From Microcaldota archaeon (lineage in GTDB: Archaea; Micrarchaeota; Micrarchaeia; Micrarchaeales; CABMGC01), in NCBI GenBank assembly GCA_028866785.1, contig JAGWHN010000004.1:1-40975 (forward strand): a stretch of DNA of 40,975 bases, given 5' to 3'. The notes under the pieces are model-generated. The model saw only the letters and a list, made by a program, of their open reading frames with translations, was not told where the DNA came from and did no database searches. Shown here piece by piece: positions 29,942 through 38,178 of the stretch (the first letter of the stretch is position 1; every line of letters starts with the position of its first letter). The position numbers and the translations under genes are program-made.

Positions 29942-30301
29942 TTGACGCTAGATGAGGTATTAACAATTAATCAGTCTATTCAGGAGGTTAGCGTAAATGC
30001 AAATACGATTAGGCATCTAGACCGACTAAACTCCATAATCTCAAAGATAAATGAAATGGTTGCAAGAAAGACAGACCCTGTTAAGACCCTCGCATATATT
30101 CTTCGCGCATTCCCTGTAGAACAGCCCTTTAGCAATGGGAATCATCGCACTGCATACGTCATATTTGTTCGCTATAGCATATATTTGGGCTACGCTCCCT
30201 TAGTTTTCAAAATAACCTTCAGAGACGAGGAATTCATTAGGTTTGTTGAATTTTTAACTGAAGAACAGGTGGAAGAAATTATAAGGAGACATTTACTCTA
30301 G
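29942..30301 (+). CDS. Fic/Doc-family protein with altered active site
   Basis: A 119-residue protein starting at TTG 29942 (no suitable ATG in frame), preceded by a GGAAGGTGGG sequence. The Fic core reads FPVEQPFSNGNHRTAYVIFV near residues 57-76; the family motif is HPFxxGNxRT, and here the catalytic His is Gln. The size matches Doc-type toxins. Fic enzymes transfer AMP or phosphate to target hydroxyls; the loss of His argues that this one is inactive or acts differently. A 34-codon frame on the opposite strand overlaps its end (30293-30397). Confidence 0.75.
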   Translation: MTLDEVLTINQSIQEVSVNANTIRHLDRLNSIISKINEMVARKTDPVKTLAYILRAFPVEQPFSNGNHRTAYVIFVRYSIYLGYAPLVFKITFRDEEFIRFVEFLTEEQVEEIIRRHLL

Positions 30302-30397
30302 CGCTTTAAGTAGGTCTGCGCGGTTCTTCTGCACCCAACGCATAACTGCCAAGAGATCAGGAGGCAGCTTCTTTTCCATCTCTTCCGTGATTATCAT
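30293..30397 (-). CDS. Possible 34-aa protein antisense to the Fic gene end
   Basis: A short frame MIITEEMEKKLPPDLLAVMR... ending in KALE, charged and helical. A TATA-like ATTTTTATATC (30423-30433 on the minus strand) is about 31 bp before its ATG, compatible with a leaderless transcript. It overlaps the Fic stop by 9 bp. It might be a small regulatory partner, but so short a frame could be chance. Confidence 0.35.
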   Translation of the reverse strand: MIITEEMEKKLPPDLLAVMRWVQKNRADLLKALE

Positions 30398-30461
30398 ACT
30401 ACCGAATTTATTGGGTTTTACTGATATAAAAATCTTATGTATTAATTTCGTTTTTAGCAAG

Positions 30462-30470
30462 CAATTTAAG
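30462..30470 (+). promoter_or_regulatory. TATA box of the endonuclease IV gene
   Basis: CAATTTAAG-type element about 26 bp before the ATG at 30492, supporting that start and a leaderless mRNA. Confidence 0.45.
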
Positions 30471-30491
30471 GCTTTATTCCAAACTATCCTC

Positions 30492-31319
30492 ATGCGAAGT
30501 TTAGTTGGAAGGCACATCTCGGTTTCAGGCAACATTGATGGCACAGTAGATCTTGCGGAGGCTACAGACTGCAACACAATGCAAATTTTTGTCAGCAGCC
30601 CGATGCAGTGGAAGCTAAAGGAGCTGCATGATGAGGAGATTGCAAACTTCAAGGCCAAGTGCAAGAAGCTAAGCGTAGATCCGGTCGTGGTCCACATGCC
30701 TTATCTCCCAAACCTTGCCTCCCCAAATCCTGAAATCTACAAGAAGTCAAAGGAGACACTTGCCGCGAACATGGATCGCTGCAACTCGCTTGCGATAAAG
30801 TACCTCGTTATGCATCTTGGCAGCACGATGGGGGAGCCAAGGGACGCAGCTCTCAAGCGAATCTCGACAGGGATCAACTCATGCATCGACAAGTTCAACG
30901 GCGTGCTTTTGCTTGAGGACCAGGCTGGCCAGAAAAACTCCGTGGGCTCAAGGCTCGAGGACCTTGCGGAACTAAAGGACACAATCGACCACAAGAAGGT
31001 GGGATACTGCATAGACACCTGCCACGCGTTCGGAGCGGGCTACGACATACGAAAGGAGGAGGTGATTGACGAGATGGGCAGGATAATCGAGTGGAAGGAG
31101 GTGCACATGATCCACGCGAACGACTCGAAATTCGACCTCGGGCTCTTCAAGGACAGGCATGAGAACATAGGTAAGGGATTCATAGGGCTAAAGGGCTTCA
31201 AGACCTTCTTCAACCACAAGAAGATCAAGGGGAAGCCGATAATAATGGAGACGCCGACTGACAGGAAGGTCCCCGACCGAAACGAGATAGAGCTTGTGAG
31301 GTCCTTAATTTCAAACTAA
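30492..31319 (+). CDS. nfo: Endonuclease IV (AP endonuclease)
   Basis: A 275-residue TIM-barrel protein of the Nfo family, which cleaves DNA 5' to abasic sites using three zinc ions. Family motifs are clear: GRHISVSG at the start, MQIFVSSPMQWK, VVHMPYLPNLASPN, HLGSTMGEP, LLLEDQAGQ, YCIDTCHAFGAGYDI, HANDSKFDLG with DRHENIGKGFIG, and PIIMETP. These supply the zinc-ligand His, Glu and Asp residues. The ATG at 30492 is preferred to an upstream in-frame extension because MRSLVGRHISVSG is the normal N-terminus. Confidence 0.95.
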   Translation: MRSLVGRHISVSGNIDGTVDLAEATDCNTMQIFVSSPMQWKLKELHDEEIANFKAKCKKLSVDPVVVHMPYLPNLASPNPEIYKKSKETLAANMDRCNSLAIKYLVMHLGSTMGEPRDAALKRISTGINSCIDKFNGVLLLEDQAGQKNSVGSRLEDLAELKDTIDHKKVGYCIDTCHAFGAGYDIRKEEVIDEMGRIIEWKEVHMIHANDSKFDLGLFKDRHENIGKGFIGLKGFKTFFNHKKIKGKPIIMETPTDRKVPDRNEIELVRSLISN

Positions 31320-31345
31320 TTTTTCCATTCTTCTATTTCAGCTTT

Positions 31346-31354
31346 TTTTATAAC
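31346..31354 (+). promoter_or_regulatory. TATA box of the HerA-like gene
   Basis: TTTTATAAC about 26 bp before the ATG at 31376, supporting that start over the in-frame GTG at 31367. Confidence 0.5.
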
Positions 31355-31375
31355 TTTTTTCAGTAGGTGTTAGTT

Positions 31376-33058
31376 ATGTTTTTCAACAAAAATACGATTA
31401 CTTTAGGGAGCGTTCGAAAGGAGCTCTCACTTCCAAGGTTCATTTACGGCGAGTTCGCCAACTGGAAGTGGAAGGGCAAGTTCTTCAAAAGCTTTTCAAT
31501 AGACCCCCTTACCGCGACAAATCCGCACATGGCCATAGCGGGCGAGAGCGGGAGCGGGAAGTCGAACCTGTGCAGGCTGATCCTAGGCGCGCTTGCGCAG
31601 CGCGACATCGCCTTCATCCTATTCGACCCGCACAACGAGTACGTGGAGTATGCGCGGGAGTTTGGGGCGCAGGTTTACGATGCAAGCTACAGCGGGATAA
31701 ACCCCTTTGACCTTCAGGGCTTAAGTGAGAAGGAGAAGGCTAGCGAGATCATAAACCTCTTCAAGAAGGTCTTCCATTTAGGCTCCGTTCAGGGTTACGT
31801 GCTCTACAAATGCGTCGCATTTGCATACAAAATTTCGCAGGAGAAAGGCAAGCCCCCCGTAATGGGCGACCTTCTCTTCTGCATGAAGCGGTTCAAACTC
31901 CACGCAAACCTCGGCGAGAGGAAGATACTCGAGTCGCTTGAGAAGAGGATCGCGATGCTCGATGGCCCCACCTTCTCTAGGGGAACCGAGCTTTCAAGGA
32001 TAATAAATTCAAGGAGCATCTTTGCGCTCTCTTCGCTCCACACAAGCGAGGCGCAGTCGATCTACCTTGAGGGGTTCCTAAAGCACCTATACATCATGAT
32101 GCTCGGGATGGAGAAGAGCAAGCGGGTTAGGTTATATGTCGTTATAGACGAGGCCGAAAAGCTCTCGGAGAGTCCTACGATCGCAAGGCTGGTTGCGGAG
32201 GGGAGGAAGTACGGGATCGGAATCATCTGCATCTCGCAGAGGGCAAAGGCGCTGCACAGCGAGCTGAGGAGCAACTCCTCCCTCTTTGTTGCATTCGGGC
32301 AGCACGAGCCAGAGGAGCTAAACTACATCTCCAACTTCATCGCGCAGGGGAATGAGCGCAACAGGTATATCGAGGTCAAAAAAGCGATGAGGAACCTTAG
32401 AAAGGGTCAAGCGATAGTGCTCGACTCGCACTCAAGGGAGCCGAAGCTTGTCAGCTTCAGACTCTTCTCCCCAGGGGTGAGGGACCCAACGCACAGGATG
32501 CTGATGCTTGCAAGGAATGGGATAAGCAAGCAAGAGCTCTACAACAAACTGAGGTCCCACGGATTCTCAAAGGAGGAGATGGGCTGGGCGCTCTCGGGCC
32601 AAATGAGGTGCGGGGCAATAAAATCCTACCACCTTCCCTCGTCAAAATATGCGGGCACGTGGTACATCACACATCCAAAGAACAGCGCGGAGCACGATAT
32701 CTGCGTGAACCTGATTCACAGGCACCTCGCATCGCTTGGAATAAACAGCGTTGTCTACAACAGCTCCTATGGGCCTGACGTGATTGCATTTGTAAAGGGA
32801 AAGAGGATAGCCCTTGAGTACGAGACGGGACTCAATCACCTTGAGCAGGCGACAAAGATGATTGAGGGGAGAAAGTCAAAATTTGCAGGAGTGGTTGTGA
32901 TTGCAAGCGAGAGTTCTCTAAGAAGATACTCTAAAATCGAAGGAATCAATTTAATCAGCGCAGCAGATTTCTTTGAGTCAAAGGAGTTACTTTGGGGTGA
33001 CGCCAAAGACCACGCTGACGCTCCTCGTGACCCCGATCCTGCCGGCAAAGAAGCTTGA
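31376..33058 (+). CDS. HerA/VirB4-like ATPase with C-terminal nuclease-like domain
   Basis: A 560-residue protein. Walker A GESGSGKS is at 56-63, Walker B LYVVIDEAE at 253-261, and the FtsK/HerA-type sensor strand ICISQR at 284-289. Residues 378-440 look like a winged helix (GISKQELYNKLRSHGFSKEE). From about 440 a restriction-enzyme-like fold is suggested: GPDVIAF with D468, then IALEYETG with E481 and E483, the D...ExE pattern of PD-(D/E)XK nucleases. Such a fusion could translocate and cut DNA. The last 72 bp overlap the convergent SIMPL gene, and the last 20 residues look atypical. Confidence 0.82.
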   Translation: MFFNKNTITLGSVRKELSLPRFIYGEFANWKWKGKFFKSFSIDPLTATNPHMAIAGESGSGKSNLCRLILGALAQRDIAFILFDPHNEYVEYAREFGAQVYDASYSGINPFDLQGLSEKEKASEIINLFKKVFHLGSVQGYVLYKCVAFAYKISQEKGKPPVMGDLLFCMKRFKLHANLGERKILESLEKRIAMLDGPTFSRGTELSRIINSRSIFALSSLHTSEAQSIYLEGFLKHLYIMMLGMEKSKRVRLYVVIDEAEKLSESPTIARLVAEGRKYGIGIICISQRAKALHSELRSNSSLFVAFGQHEPEELNYISNFIAQGNERNRYIEVKKAMRNLRKGQAIVLDSHSREPKLVSFRLFSPGVRDPTHRMLMLARNGISKQELYNKLRSHGFSKEEMGWALSGQMRCGAIKSYHLPSSKYAGTWYITHPKNSAEHDICVNLIHRHLASLGINSVVYNSSYGPDVIAFVKGKRIALEYETGLNHLEQATKMIEGRKSKFAGVVVIASESSLRRYSKIEGINLISAADFFESKELLWGDAKDHADAPRDPDPAGKEA

Positions 33059-33793
33059 CCCGGAAGAGGATGCGGAAGCGCCGTTTGCGAAGTATGTCGG
33101 GTAGTATATCGGCCCTCCGGAGACGCTCACATTCAGGACCCGCACATTGTTTGCGCTGCCTGCAAGTGCCTGCGCCTGCGCTGTCGCATTTGCAAGCGCG
33201 CCCTCAAGCGAGAGGTTGAGCAGCATGGAGCCCTGTTTGTCTGATATCTTCTGGCTCAGGCTCTGCGAATACACATTTGGTATGTTGGAGACGCTGCTAA
33301 ACGCGGAGCTCACATTGTTGATGTTTGGTATTGTGGCGACAACCGACTGTGCGGCAATGTACGCCGTCTGATTATAGCAGCAATAAAGGCTTGTGTAGTT
33401 GAGCGAAGAGCTGCAGTAGAACGGGGCGGGGAGATTCACCGTAGGCCCTCTTGTTATGTTCGTGCAGAGAAGTATCTTGCCCTTATAGATGTTGTAGGAC
33501 TGGGTCTGGATCAGTGACATGTTGTTGTTTAGATAAGGCGCAAGCGCCGCGCCTATCGCATCAACTGTTCCAGTCAGGTTCGCATTTGCCGATGAAGGGC
33601 TTTTGCCAGTGCCGTTTAGGTACATGTATATCGTGCCCTGGTCTGGATAGCCGTAGGCCGTTCCCGATGCGCTGACTGTTATCGTATGCACCGAGCCGCC
33701 TCCTATCGCCCCCGAAACAAGGGCTATGACCGCAACTATCGAGATGATGGAGAGCACAAGCGCAACCGTCAACGTGTCGATTCCCTTTGCCAT
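32987..33793 (-). CDS. Membrane-anchored SIMPL (DUF541) domain protein
   Basis: A 268-residue protein: short basic start (MAKGIDTL), one membrane span (about 9-33) and an extracellular SIMPL domain. TITVSASGTAYGYPDQGTIY, the long LTGTVDAIGAALAPY helix region, QTQSYNIY and the C-terminal RSVSVVFGV are family features. Several NxS/T sequons and paired cysteines (LYCCYNQT) suggest outside location. Role unknown; SIMPL proteins are linked to envelope or oxidative stress in bacteria. The TATA at 33813-33824 is about 25 bp from the ATG at 33793, supporting this start. Confidence 0.85.
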   Translation of the reverse strand: MAKGIDTLTVALVLSIISIVAVIALVSGAIGGGSVHTITVSASGTAYGYPDQGTIYMYLNGTGKSPSSANANLTGTVDAIGAALAPYLNNNMSLIQTQSYNIYKGKILLCTNITRGPTVNLPAPFYCSSSLNYTSLYCCYNQTAYIAAQSVVATIPNINNVSSAFSSVSNIPNVYSQSLSQKISDKQGSMLLNLSLEGALANATAQAQALAGSANNVRVLNVSVSGGPIYYPTYFANGASASSSGSSFFAGRIGVTRSVSVVFGVTPK

Positions 33794-33812
33794 GCTTCTA
33801 CTACCCAACAAT

Positions 33813-33824
33813 TCTATTTATACC
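33813..33824 (-). promoter_or_regulatory. TATA box of the SIMPL gene
   Basis: Minus-strand GGTATAAATAGA, 20-31 bp before the ATG at 33793, the spacing for a leaderless transcript. Confidence 0.55.
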
Positions 33825-33846
33825 TTGCTAAGCCCCACAAAAACCT

Positions 33847-34158
33847 CTAGAGCCTGTTTGGCAGCAGGAAAAACCTGGACTTCTTCAGTATCACCGCGCC
33901 CTCCCCCTTGTAGAGGAACTTCTTGTGGTGGTTTATCTCCACCGCAAGCTGCTTCTCGCTCTTGAAGTGCCTCAGCTTGTTCTTGTAGTGGTCGGCAAAG
34001 TAGTTGTACGCAGCCAAGCTGAATGCAAAGCGCTGCTTGTTGTTCACGTTGGTCGGCACCACCCATTCGGTGTCCTCCCTGCTTGCGACGACGTCCATCG
34101 CCCAATCCCTAAAACTCCGCATGGCCTGCACGAACTTTGCCCTATTCTCCCCATTCAT
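33847..34158 (-). CDS. Unrecognised small basic protein
   Basis: A 103-residue protein (MNGENRAKFVQAMRSF...), helical with many Lys, His and Arg and a C-terminal FFLLPNRL. ATG at 34158 is preferred to an in-frame TTG at 34173. No family recognised; tandem His-His in EINHHKKF and the basic charge might indicate nucleic-acid binding, which is speculation. Upstream of the SIMPL gene on the same strand, 53 bp apart. Confidence 0.6.
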   Translation of the reverse strand: MNGENRAKFVQAMRSFRDWAMDVVASREDTEWVVPTNVNNKQRFAFSLAAYNYFADHYKNKLRHFKSEKQLAVEINHHKKFLYKGEGAVILKKSRFFLLPNRL

Positions 34159-34291
34159 CCTACTCACCCACAAATAATGCTAGCAAAGGGTTGCTATTAA
34201 AGCAGCTCTCCAACATAGCCAATCGTCTAAGTCGTACTACAAAAAATTCTGATACAAAAGCGCTAAATATTCTAAAATCTCAGACTAGCTT

Positions 34292-34786
34292 ATGCCAAAA
34301 TTTGAATTCAGGGTGCTCTGCGCCAGCGATGAGGCGTGCAAGAGGGTGAGATTTGGCATGGAAACAGGCCTATACCCTAAGCCTGCAAAAAGCGTTCCTG
34401 ATTCTGGAGTAAATCTTTTGGGCACTCCCTACTCCGATCTGCTCAAAAATTTGCGCAAGAGTAAAGTGATTCAGAAATTTAGCGATTGCGATCACAAGCT
34501 GCCCATGGACCACTACCTCGAGGCGATAAAGGACAAGAGGCACTCCCTTGAGGTTCCTTGCCCAAGCTGCGATACAACGCTCACAATCGTCTCAGGCAAC
34601 ATGCTGCTCGAAGTTCGCGATCCAAGCGGAAGCAGCGCAACGGGCTCAAGCGCGGTGATAAAAAAGAAATTCCCTGTGCTTGCCACAGTAGACTTCGTGC
34701 ATTATGACGACTATCCGAAGAACAAGCAGAAAATTAAAGTGCTGATCGATGACCACGGGCAGCTCTCCCACCTTTACCGCAAATAG
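34292..34786 (+). CDS. Unrecognised protein with a CPSC motif
   Basis: A 164-residue protein. FEFRVLCASDEACKRVRFG at the start, an acidic-basic middle, a single CPSC knuckle near residues 89-92 with KLPMDHYLEAI before it, and a beta-like end (KIKVLIDDHGQLSHLY). One CxxC pair plus the earlier Cys/His residues could bind a metal. No family recognised. Convergent with the nucleotidyltransferase gene (4 bp between stops). Confidence 0.62.
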   Translation: MPKFEFRVLCASDEACKRVRFGMETGLYPKPAKSVPDSGVNLLGTPYSDLLKNLRKSKVIQKFSDCDHKLPMDHYLEAIKDKRHSLEVPCPSCDTTLTIVSGNMLLEVRDPSGSSATGSSAVIKKKFPVLATVDFVHYDDYPKNKQKIKVLIDDHGQLSHLYRK

Positions 34787-34790
34787 CGCA

Positions 34791-35537
34791 TCACTCTTTG
34801 TTGCTTGTCATCTCAAAGACTCTTTTGTAGGCTTCCATGGTCCCTATGTCTATCCAGATCCCCTTGCAGACTACCCCGTCAGTTTCATGCTTCTCTATCA
34901 GCCACTTTATGAAGTAGCCCATTGAGTCGTGGTTTGAATTATCCACCATGTACTCGTCGATGAGCTTCACTGAGCCTTTTGGAAATATGTAGAATCCCAT
35001 GCTGAGAAGACTTGACTTCGGCTTTTGCGGCTTCTCCTCAAATTCGACTATCTTGCTTCCCTTCAAGCTAACGACTCCTGACCTGGTGAGCAGCTCCATG
35101 TCCTTTGTCTCAAAGAGTCCCAACGTCGGATTTTTCGACCGCTCAAAATGGGCTATTATCCCTTCAAGGCTGAAGTCAAAGTAGTTGTCTGTCGAGATAA
35201 TCATGAAATCCGAAGTTATCCTCGCATTTCTCACCGCATACTCAATTCCCCTTATCTGGCCAAGCTTCTCGCCATGGCTCCTAGTGGGCTCGATCAGGAG
35301 CTCAAGCTTTTTTCCAAAGCCGCTTGCAGTCTTTGTTTTAACATAGTGCCTGAATTGGTCCTCGAATTTCGAGTTGGTGTCCACAATTATCCTTTCAACC
35401 TGCTTGAACGTGGCCACATGATCCACTATCCTATCAATGAGGGGCCTTCCACCCACCGGAAGCAGCGCCTTTGGTATAAAAGAGCTAATCGGCTCGAGCC
35501 TTGTGCCAAAACCTCCAGACAAAAGTATAACATCCAT
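34791..35537 (-). CDS. Sugar-phosphate nucleotidyltransferase
   Basis: A 248-residue Rossmann-type enzyme. The NTP-binding signature LSGGFGTRLEPISSFIPKAL (residues 6-25) with PVGGRPLIDRIV is complete, and ISTDNYFDFS near residue 117 holds the metal-binding Asp. Members activate sugars as NDP-sugars for glycan or envelope synthesis (RmlA/GlmU N-domain/ManC-like). No left-handed beta-helix acyltransferase domain follows. Substrate not predictable. Neighbouring surface-protein genes make protein glycosylation a reasonable guess. Confidence 0.9.
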   Translation of the reverse strand: MDVILLSGGFGTRLEPISSFIPKALLPVGGRPLIDRIVDHVATFKQVERIIVDTNSKFEDQFRHYVKTKTASGFGKKLELLIEPTRSHGEKLGQIRGIEYAVRNARITSDFMIISTDNYFDFSLEGIIAHFERSKNPTLGLFETKDMELLTRSGVVSLKGSKIVEFEEKPQKPKSSLLSMGFYIFPKGSVKLIDEYMVDNSNHDSMGYFIKWLIEKHETDGVVCKGIWIDIGTMEAYKRVFEMTSNKE

Positions 35538-35602
35538 CCTAATCCTTCCCTATATACTGATTGAATACTCCCATATAAATCTTTTCGCAGCTAACCCTAA
35601 TC

Positions 35603-36487
35603 ATGATCGGTTTGGTACTTGATATTGTGAAACTGCTGATACTTGCAGTGGTGGTTGCGGGGATAGTTGTCTCGCTCACATTCCTTACTGCGCCGGGAAA
35701 CACGGTCCCTGCGTCCTCAACAGGCCTTTCGGATGCAACAGTGGCGCAGCTAAAGGGCACGCAGCTCTACCGCTCGCTTTCATCGCCTAACCCTATCAGC
35801 CTCTCCACGCTGAGCCCTGCAGGAAACTCCTCTTCAAACTACAACGCGACTTACTCCGGAACGGTCTCATTCACCGGGAGCATAAGCGGCATATCTGTTC
35901 CTCTATCTTTCCCAGTGTCCGTGGTCAGCCAGAAGTACGCCAACGACTCGAGGATAGAGATGGCTCTTAGCGGCGTTCCGCTTGTGGGGAACCTCAACCT
36001 CTCGCTTGTGAAGCTAAACGGCACCATCTACACCTGCACCCCAAACAACATCCTCTCTAAGAATGTAACCTACGAGTGCTCCCAGTCCCCTAGCTCCTCA
36101 TCAAACGCCCTGAGCCTCTTCACGCTCACGGGCTCAAGCATGAACGTCACAATCACGCAGCTCTATCCGAGCTCCTACAACTCAGTGCCGTGCATCTACA
36201 TGAACTCAACATTTAGCATACCAAAAGAGGGCGCCGACGGGATCATAAGCTCGATTGCGCTTGTGGGCGGCTCTAACAAAGGCCCGGTCTCTTCCATAAA
36301 CGGGACGCTCTCATCCTGCATCTCCCCGAGCGACGATTTGCCGCTAACGCTTGGCATGGTTCTCCTTGTGCAGCAGACAAATTCCTCAACAAGCTTCAAG
36401 GTCTCAATGGTCCAGGTCTCAAACAACCAGAATGTCGCGGACTCATCAATTAGGGCCCTGCCCGGGACTTTGATAAACCCAACGTGA
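35603..36487 (+). CDS. Membrane-anchored Ser/Thr-rich surface protein
   Basis: A 294-residue protein with one N-terminal membrane span (about 5-30) and a large outside part rich in Ser, Thr, Asn and Val. About ten N-glycosylation sequons (for example NSSS, NYNATYS, NLSLV, NGTIY, NVTIT) and two or three cysteine pairs (TCTP..., YECSQ, SCISP) are present. No enzymatic motif. Likely a cell-surface protein; function unknown. The rhodanese-like gene follows 4 bp after the stop. Confidence 0.72.
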   Translation: MIGLVLDIVKLLILAVVVAGIVVSLTFLTAPGNTVPASSTGLSDATVAQLKGTQLYRSLSSPNPISLSTLSPAGNSSSNYNATYSGTVSFTGSISGISVPLSFPVSVVSQKYANDSRIEMALSGVPLVGNLNLSLVKLNGTIYTCTPNNILSKNVTYECSQSPSSSSNALSLFTLTGSSMNVTITQLYPSSYNSVPCIYMNSTFSIPKEGADGIISSIALVGGSNKGPVSSINGTLSSCISPSDDLPLTLGMVLLVQQTNSSTSFKVSMVQVSNNQNVADSSIRALPGTLINPT

Positions 36488-36491
36488 GGAA

Positions 36492-36818
36492 ATGGAAGGC
36501 GAGCTAAAGGAAGTTGAACTGGCAGAGGCAAAAAAGATTGCAAAGGATAGCGGCTCCAAGTTTGTCTGGCTCGGAAGCCCGGTCAAGATAAGCCTCTCTT
36601 CTGCATTGGGGATAAAACCCGATCAGCTCCTTGAATTCGATCCGCATGAGATAATCTCAATGCCGGATGAGAAACTAAGGATGCTAAAAAATGACGTCTT
36701 TGTCTGTTATCACGGCATAACCTCCGCGGCAATGGTCAAGTACCTAAAATCAAAGAAAAATATCGATGGGTACAGCCTAAAGGGTGGAATAACTGCGATA
36801 GTCGGGGAGAACTACTAG
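36492..36818 (+). CDS. Rhodanese-like protein
   Basis: A 108-residue single rhodanese-type domain. The active-site loop VFVCYHGITSAAMVKYL places the catalytic Cys at about 72, and the end YSLKGGITAIVGENY matches the typical SLKGGIxAW. Rhodaneses carry sulfur as a persulfide. The family is often used in sulfur transfer or redox control. Overlaps the convergent HD gene by 4 bp. Confidence 0.82.
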   Translation: MEGELKEVELAEAKKIAKDSGSKFVWLGSPVKISLSSALGIKPDQLLEFDPHEIISMPDEKLRMLKNDVFVCYHGITSAAMVKYLKSKKNIDGYSLKGGITAIVGENY

Positions 36819-37414
36819 CGCCCTGCCCTCTTTGTGACCTCCTTGAAGGTCTGGACGAATCTTTCCCTTGCATTCTTCTCCGCATCAAACATTCCCTTGT
36901 TTCCAAGCGCCTGCTCCTGCCTCGCGTAGATTATGACATCGATCCAGTCCGCCATCTTGACGATCTTTGACTCAATGCTCTTCTTTTTCTTCTCCTCGAG
37001 ATACAGCGCGTAGTACCTGTCCGAGATTGCCTTCTGGTTTATCCTGCCGTAGAGCTGCTTTATCACATAGTCTCCGAGCTTGTCAAGGCTCTCTCGCAGA
37101 TCTTCAGAGAGCTGCCCATGGCTGTATTTTGCCACAAAGTTTATGTCCCCAGATACGACCTCATCCTTGTCGTGGGTTATGGCGATCCTGAGCACCTTTT
37201 CCGTGTCGTTCCTCACCCCAATTTCGTTGAGGTAGTCTGATAGCACCATTGCAATGAAAGTCACTGCCCCCTCGTGCTCCATCACGTTTTGCGGCTTGAT
37301 TATCTGCTTGGTGTTGTATCTTTGTATTGCTGTGGTCCTTGCTATTGCGTACTGCAAAAAGTCGTCTATTATTCTGTCAAACGGTGTCTTTGGCATAAAA
37401 CCAGCAGTTAGCAT
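36815..37414 (-). CDS. HD-domain phosphohydrolase (YfbR/HDDC2-like)
   Basis: A 199-residue protein with the HD metal site: H47 in MEHEGAV, H81-D82 in ITHDKDEVVSGDI and D156 in KMADWIDV. The THDKDEVVSGDI block is typical for 5'-nucleotidases of the YfbR/HDDC2 group that hydrolyse deoxynucleoside monophosphates. A role in nucleotide pool cleaning is inferred. ATG at 37396 (MPKTPF) is an alternative start. 21 bp downstream of the next gene on the same strand. Confidence 0.85.
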   Translation of the reverse strand: MLTAGFMPKTPFDRIIDDFLQYAIARTTAIQRYNTKQIIKPQNVMEHEGAVTFIAMVLSDYLNEIGVRNDTEKVLRIAITHDKDEVVSGDINFVAKYSHGQLSEDLRESLDKLGDYVIKQLYGRINQKAISDRYYALYLEEKKKKSIESKIVKMADWIDVIIYARQEQALGNKGMFDAEKNARERFVQTFKEVTKRAGR

Positions 37415-37435
37415 TGGAAAATCAGGCTTTTGTAT

Positions 37436-38155
37436 TTATTCCCTCCTCTCAGATGCGATCTGGAGCAACACATTCTTTAGCATTGCCGAAAGGTGCGGTC
37501 TTTGGTACTCTTCAAACTGTTCTGGGCTCGTTATTGCCTTTGTGTCTAGCATGTATGGAAGACACATTCTCTCATAGACTTTTCTATTGAATCTGTCCAG
37601 CCATGTCTGGGCGATTTCGCCTGATTCTCCAAACTCCGCTATTCGATTTGAGTAATCTTCTATGAGCCTGTACTGTGCATCCTGCTTTTCAAAAATCGTT
37701 TCCGCTTCCTCAAGCCCCATATATTCAAGAGCGGACATCTCAGTCCTCTCAAGGTAAAAACTTAGTGTGAGCGCACTATTCATCCTTATCCAAAGGTCAA
37801 GCGCAGTGTTCCCAATGCTTGAGAATTTTTCTATCTTCTCGTAAAGGTCCAAGATTCCCTTCACGCTTTTTAGATGCATAAAGGTCGCATCCTCTCTCTC
37901 CCTTGAGCTGAAATCATCGCGATACTTCCTCATTATCTCCTCCGAATGCACATCCACCCTTGCGTCGTTTACAAGTGTCTTAACGTGCAGTGCGAAAAGC
38001 TCCCTATGGGAGAGTTCCTCAAGCTGAGATGCTCCATGAGTGTCCAGGAAATTCATTATTACCTGTGCGCGGGTCTTGGGGTTGTCCCTTCTTATGTCAA
38101 GTGGGACGATCAGGCTTCTCAAATTGTCTGTGCTCCTTATCTCCCTTGTTGTCAA
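37436..38155 (-). CDS. Unrecognised helical protein
   Basis: A 239-residue protein, helical and charged (LEELSHRELFALHVKTLVND, VKGILDLYEKIEKFSSIGNT). It begins at TTG 38155 after an AAGGGGAT ribosome-binding-like site; no ATG is available upstream before the previous stop. No family recognised. Only 23 bp from the coiled-coil gene upstream and 21 bp from the HD hydrolase downstream, so a three-gene operon is likely. Confidence 0.65.
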   Translation of the reverse strand: MTTREIRSTDNLRSLIVPLDIRRDNPKTRAQVIMNFLDTHGASQLEELSHRELFALHVKTLVNDARVDVHSEEIMRKYRDDFSSREREDATFMHLKSVKGILDLYEKIEKFSSIGNTALDLWIRMNSALTLSFYLERTEMSALEYMGLEEAETIFEKQDAQYRLIEDYSNRIAEFGESGEIAQTWLDRFNRKVYERMCLPYMLDTKAITSPEQFEEYQRPHLSAMLKNVLLQIASERRE

Positions 38156-38178
38156 CTTGATCCCCTTGTTGCCAGCTG

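Noticed and set aside
34150..34290. Possible tRNA or small RNA gene between 34159 and 34291
   Set aside because: No cloverleaf or T-arm consensus could be built; treated as a simple divergent promoter region.
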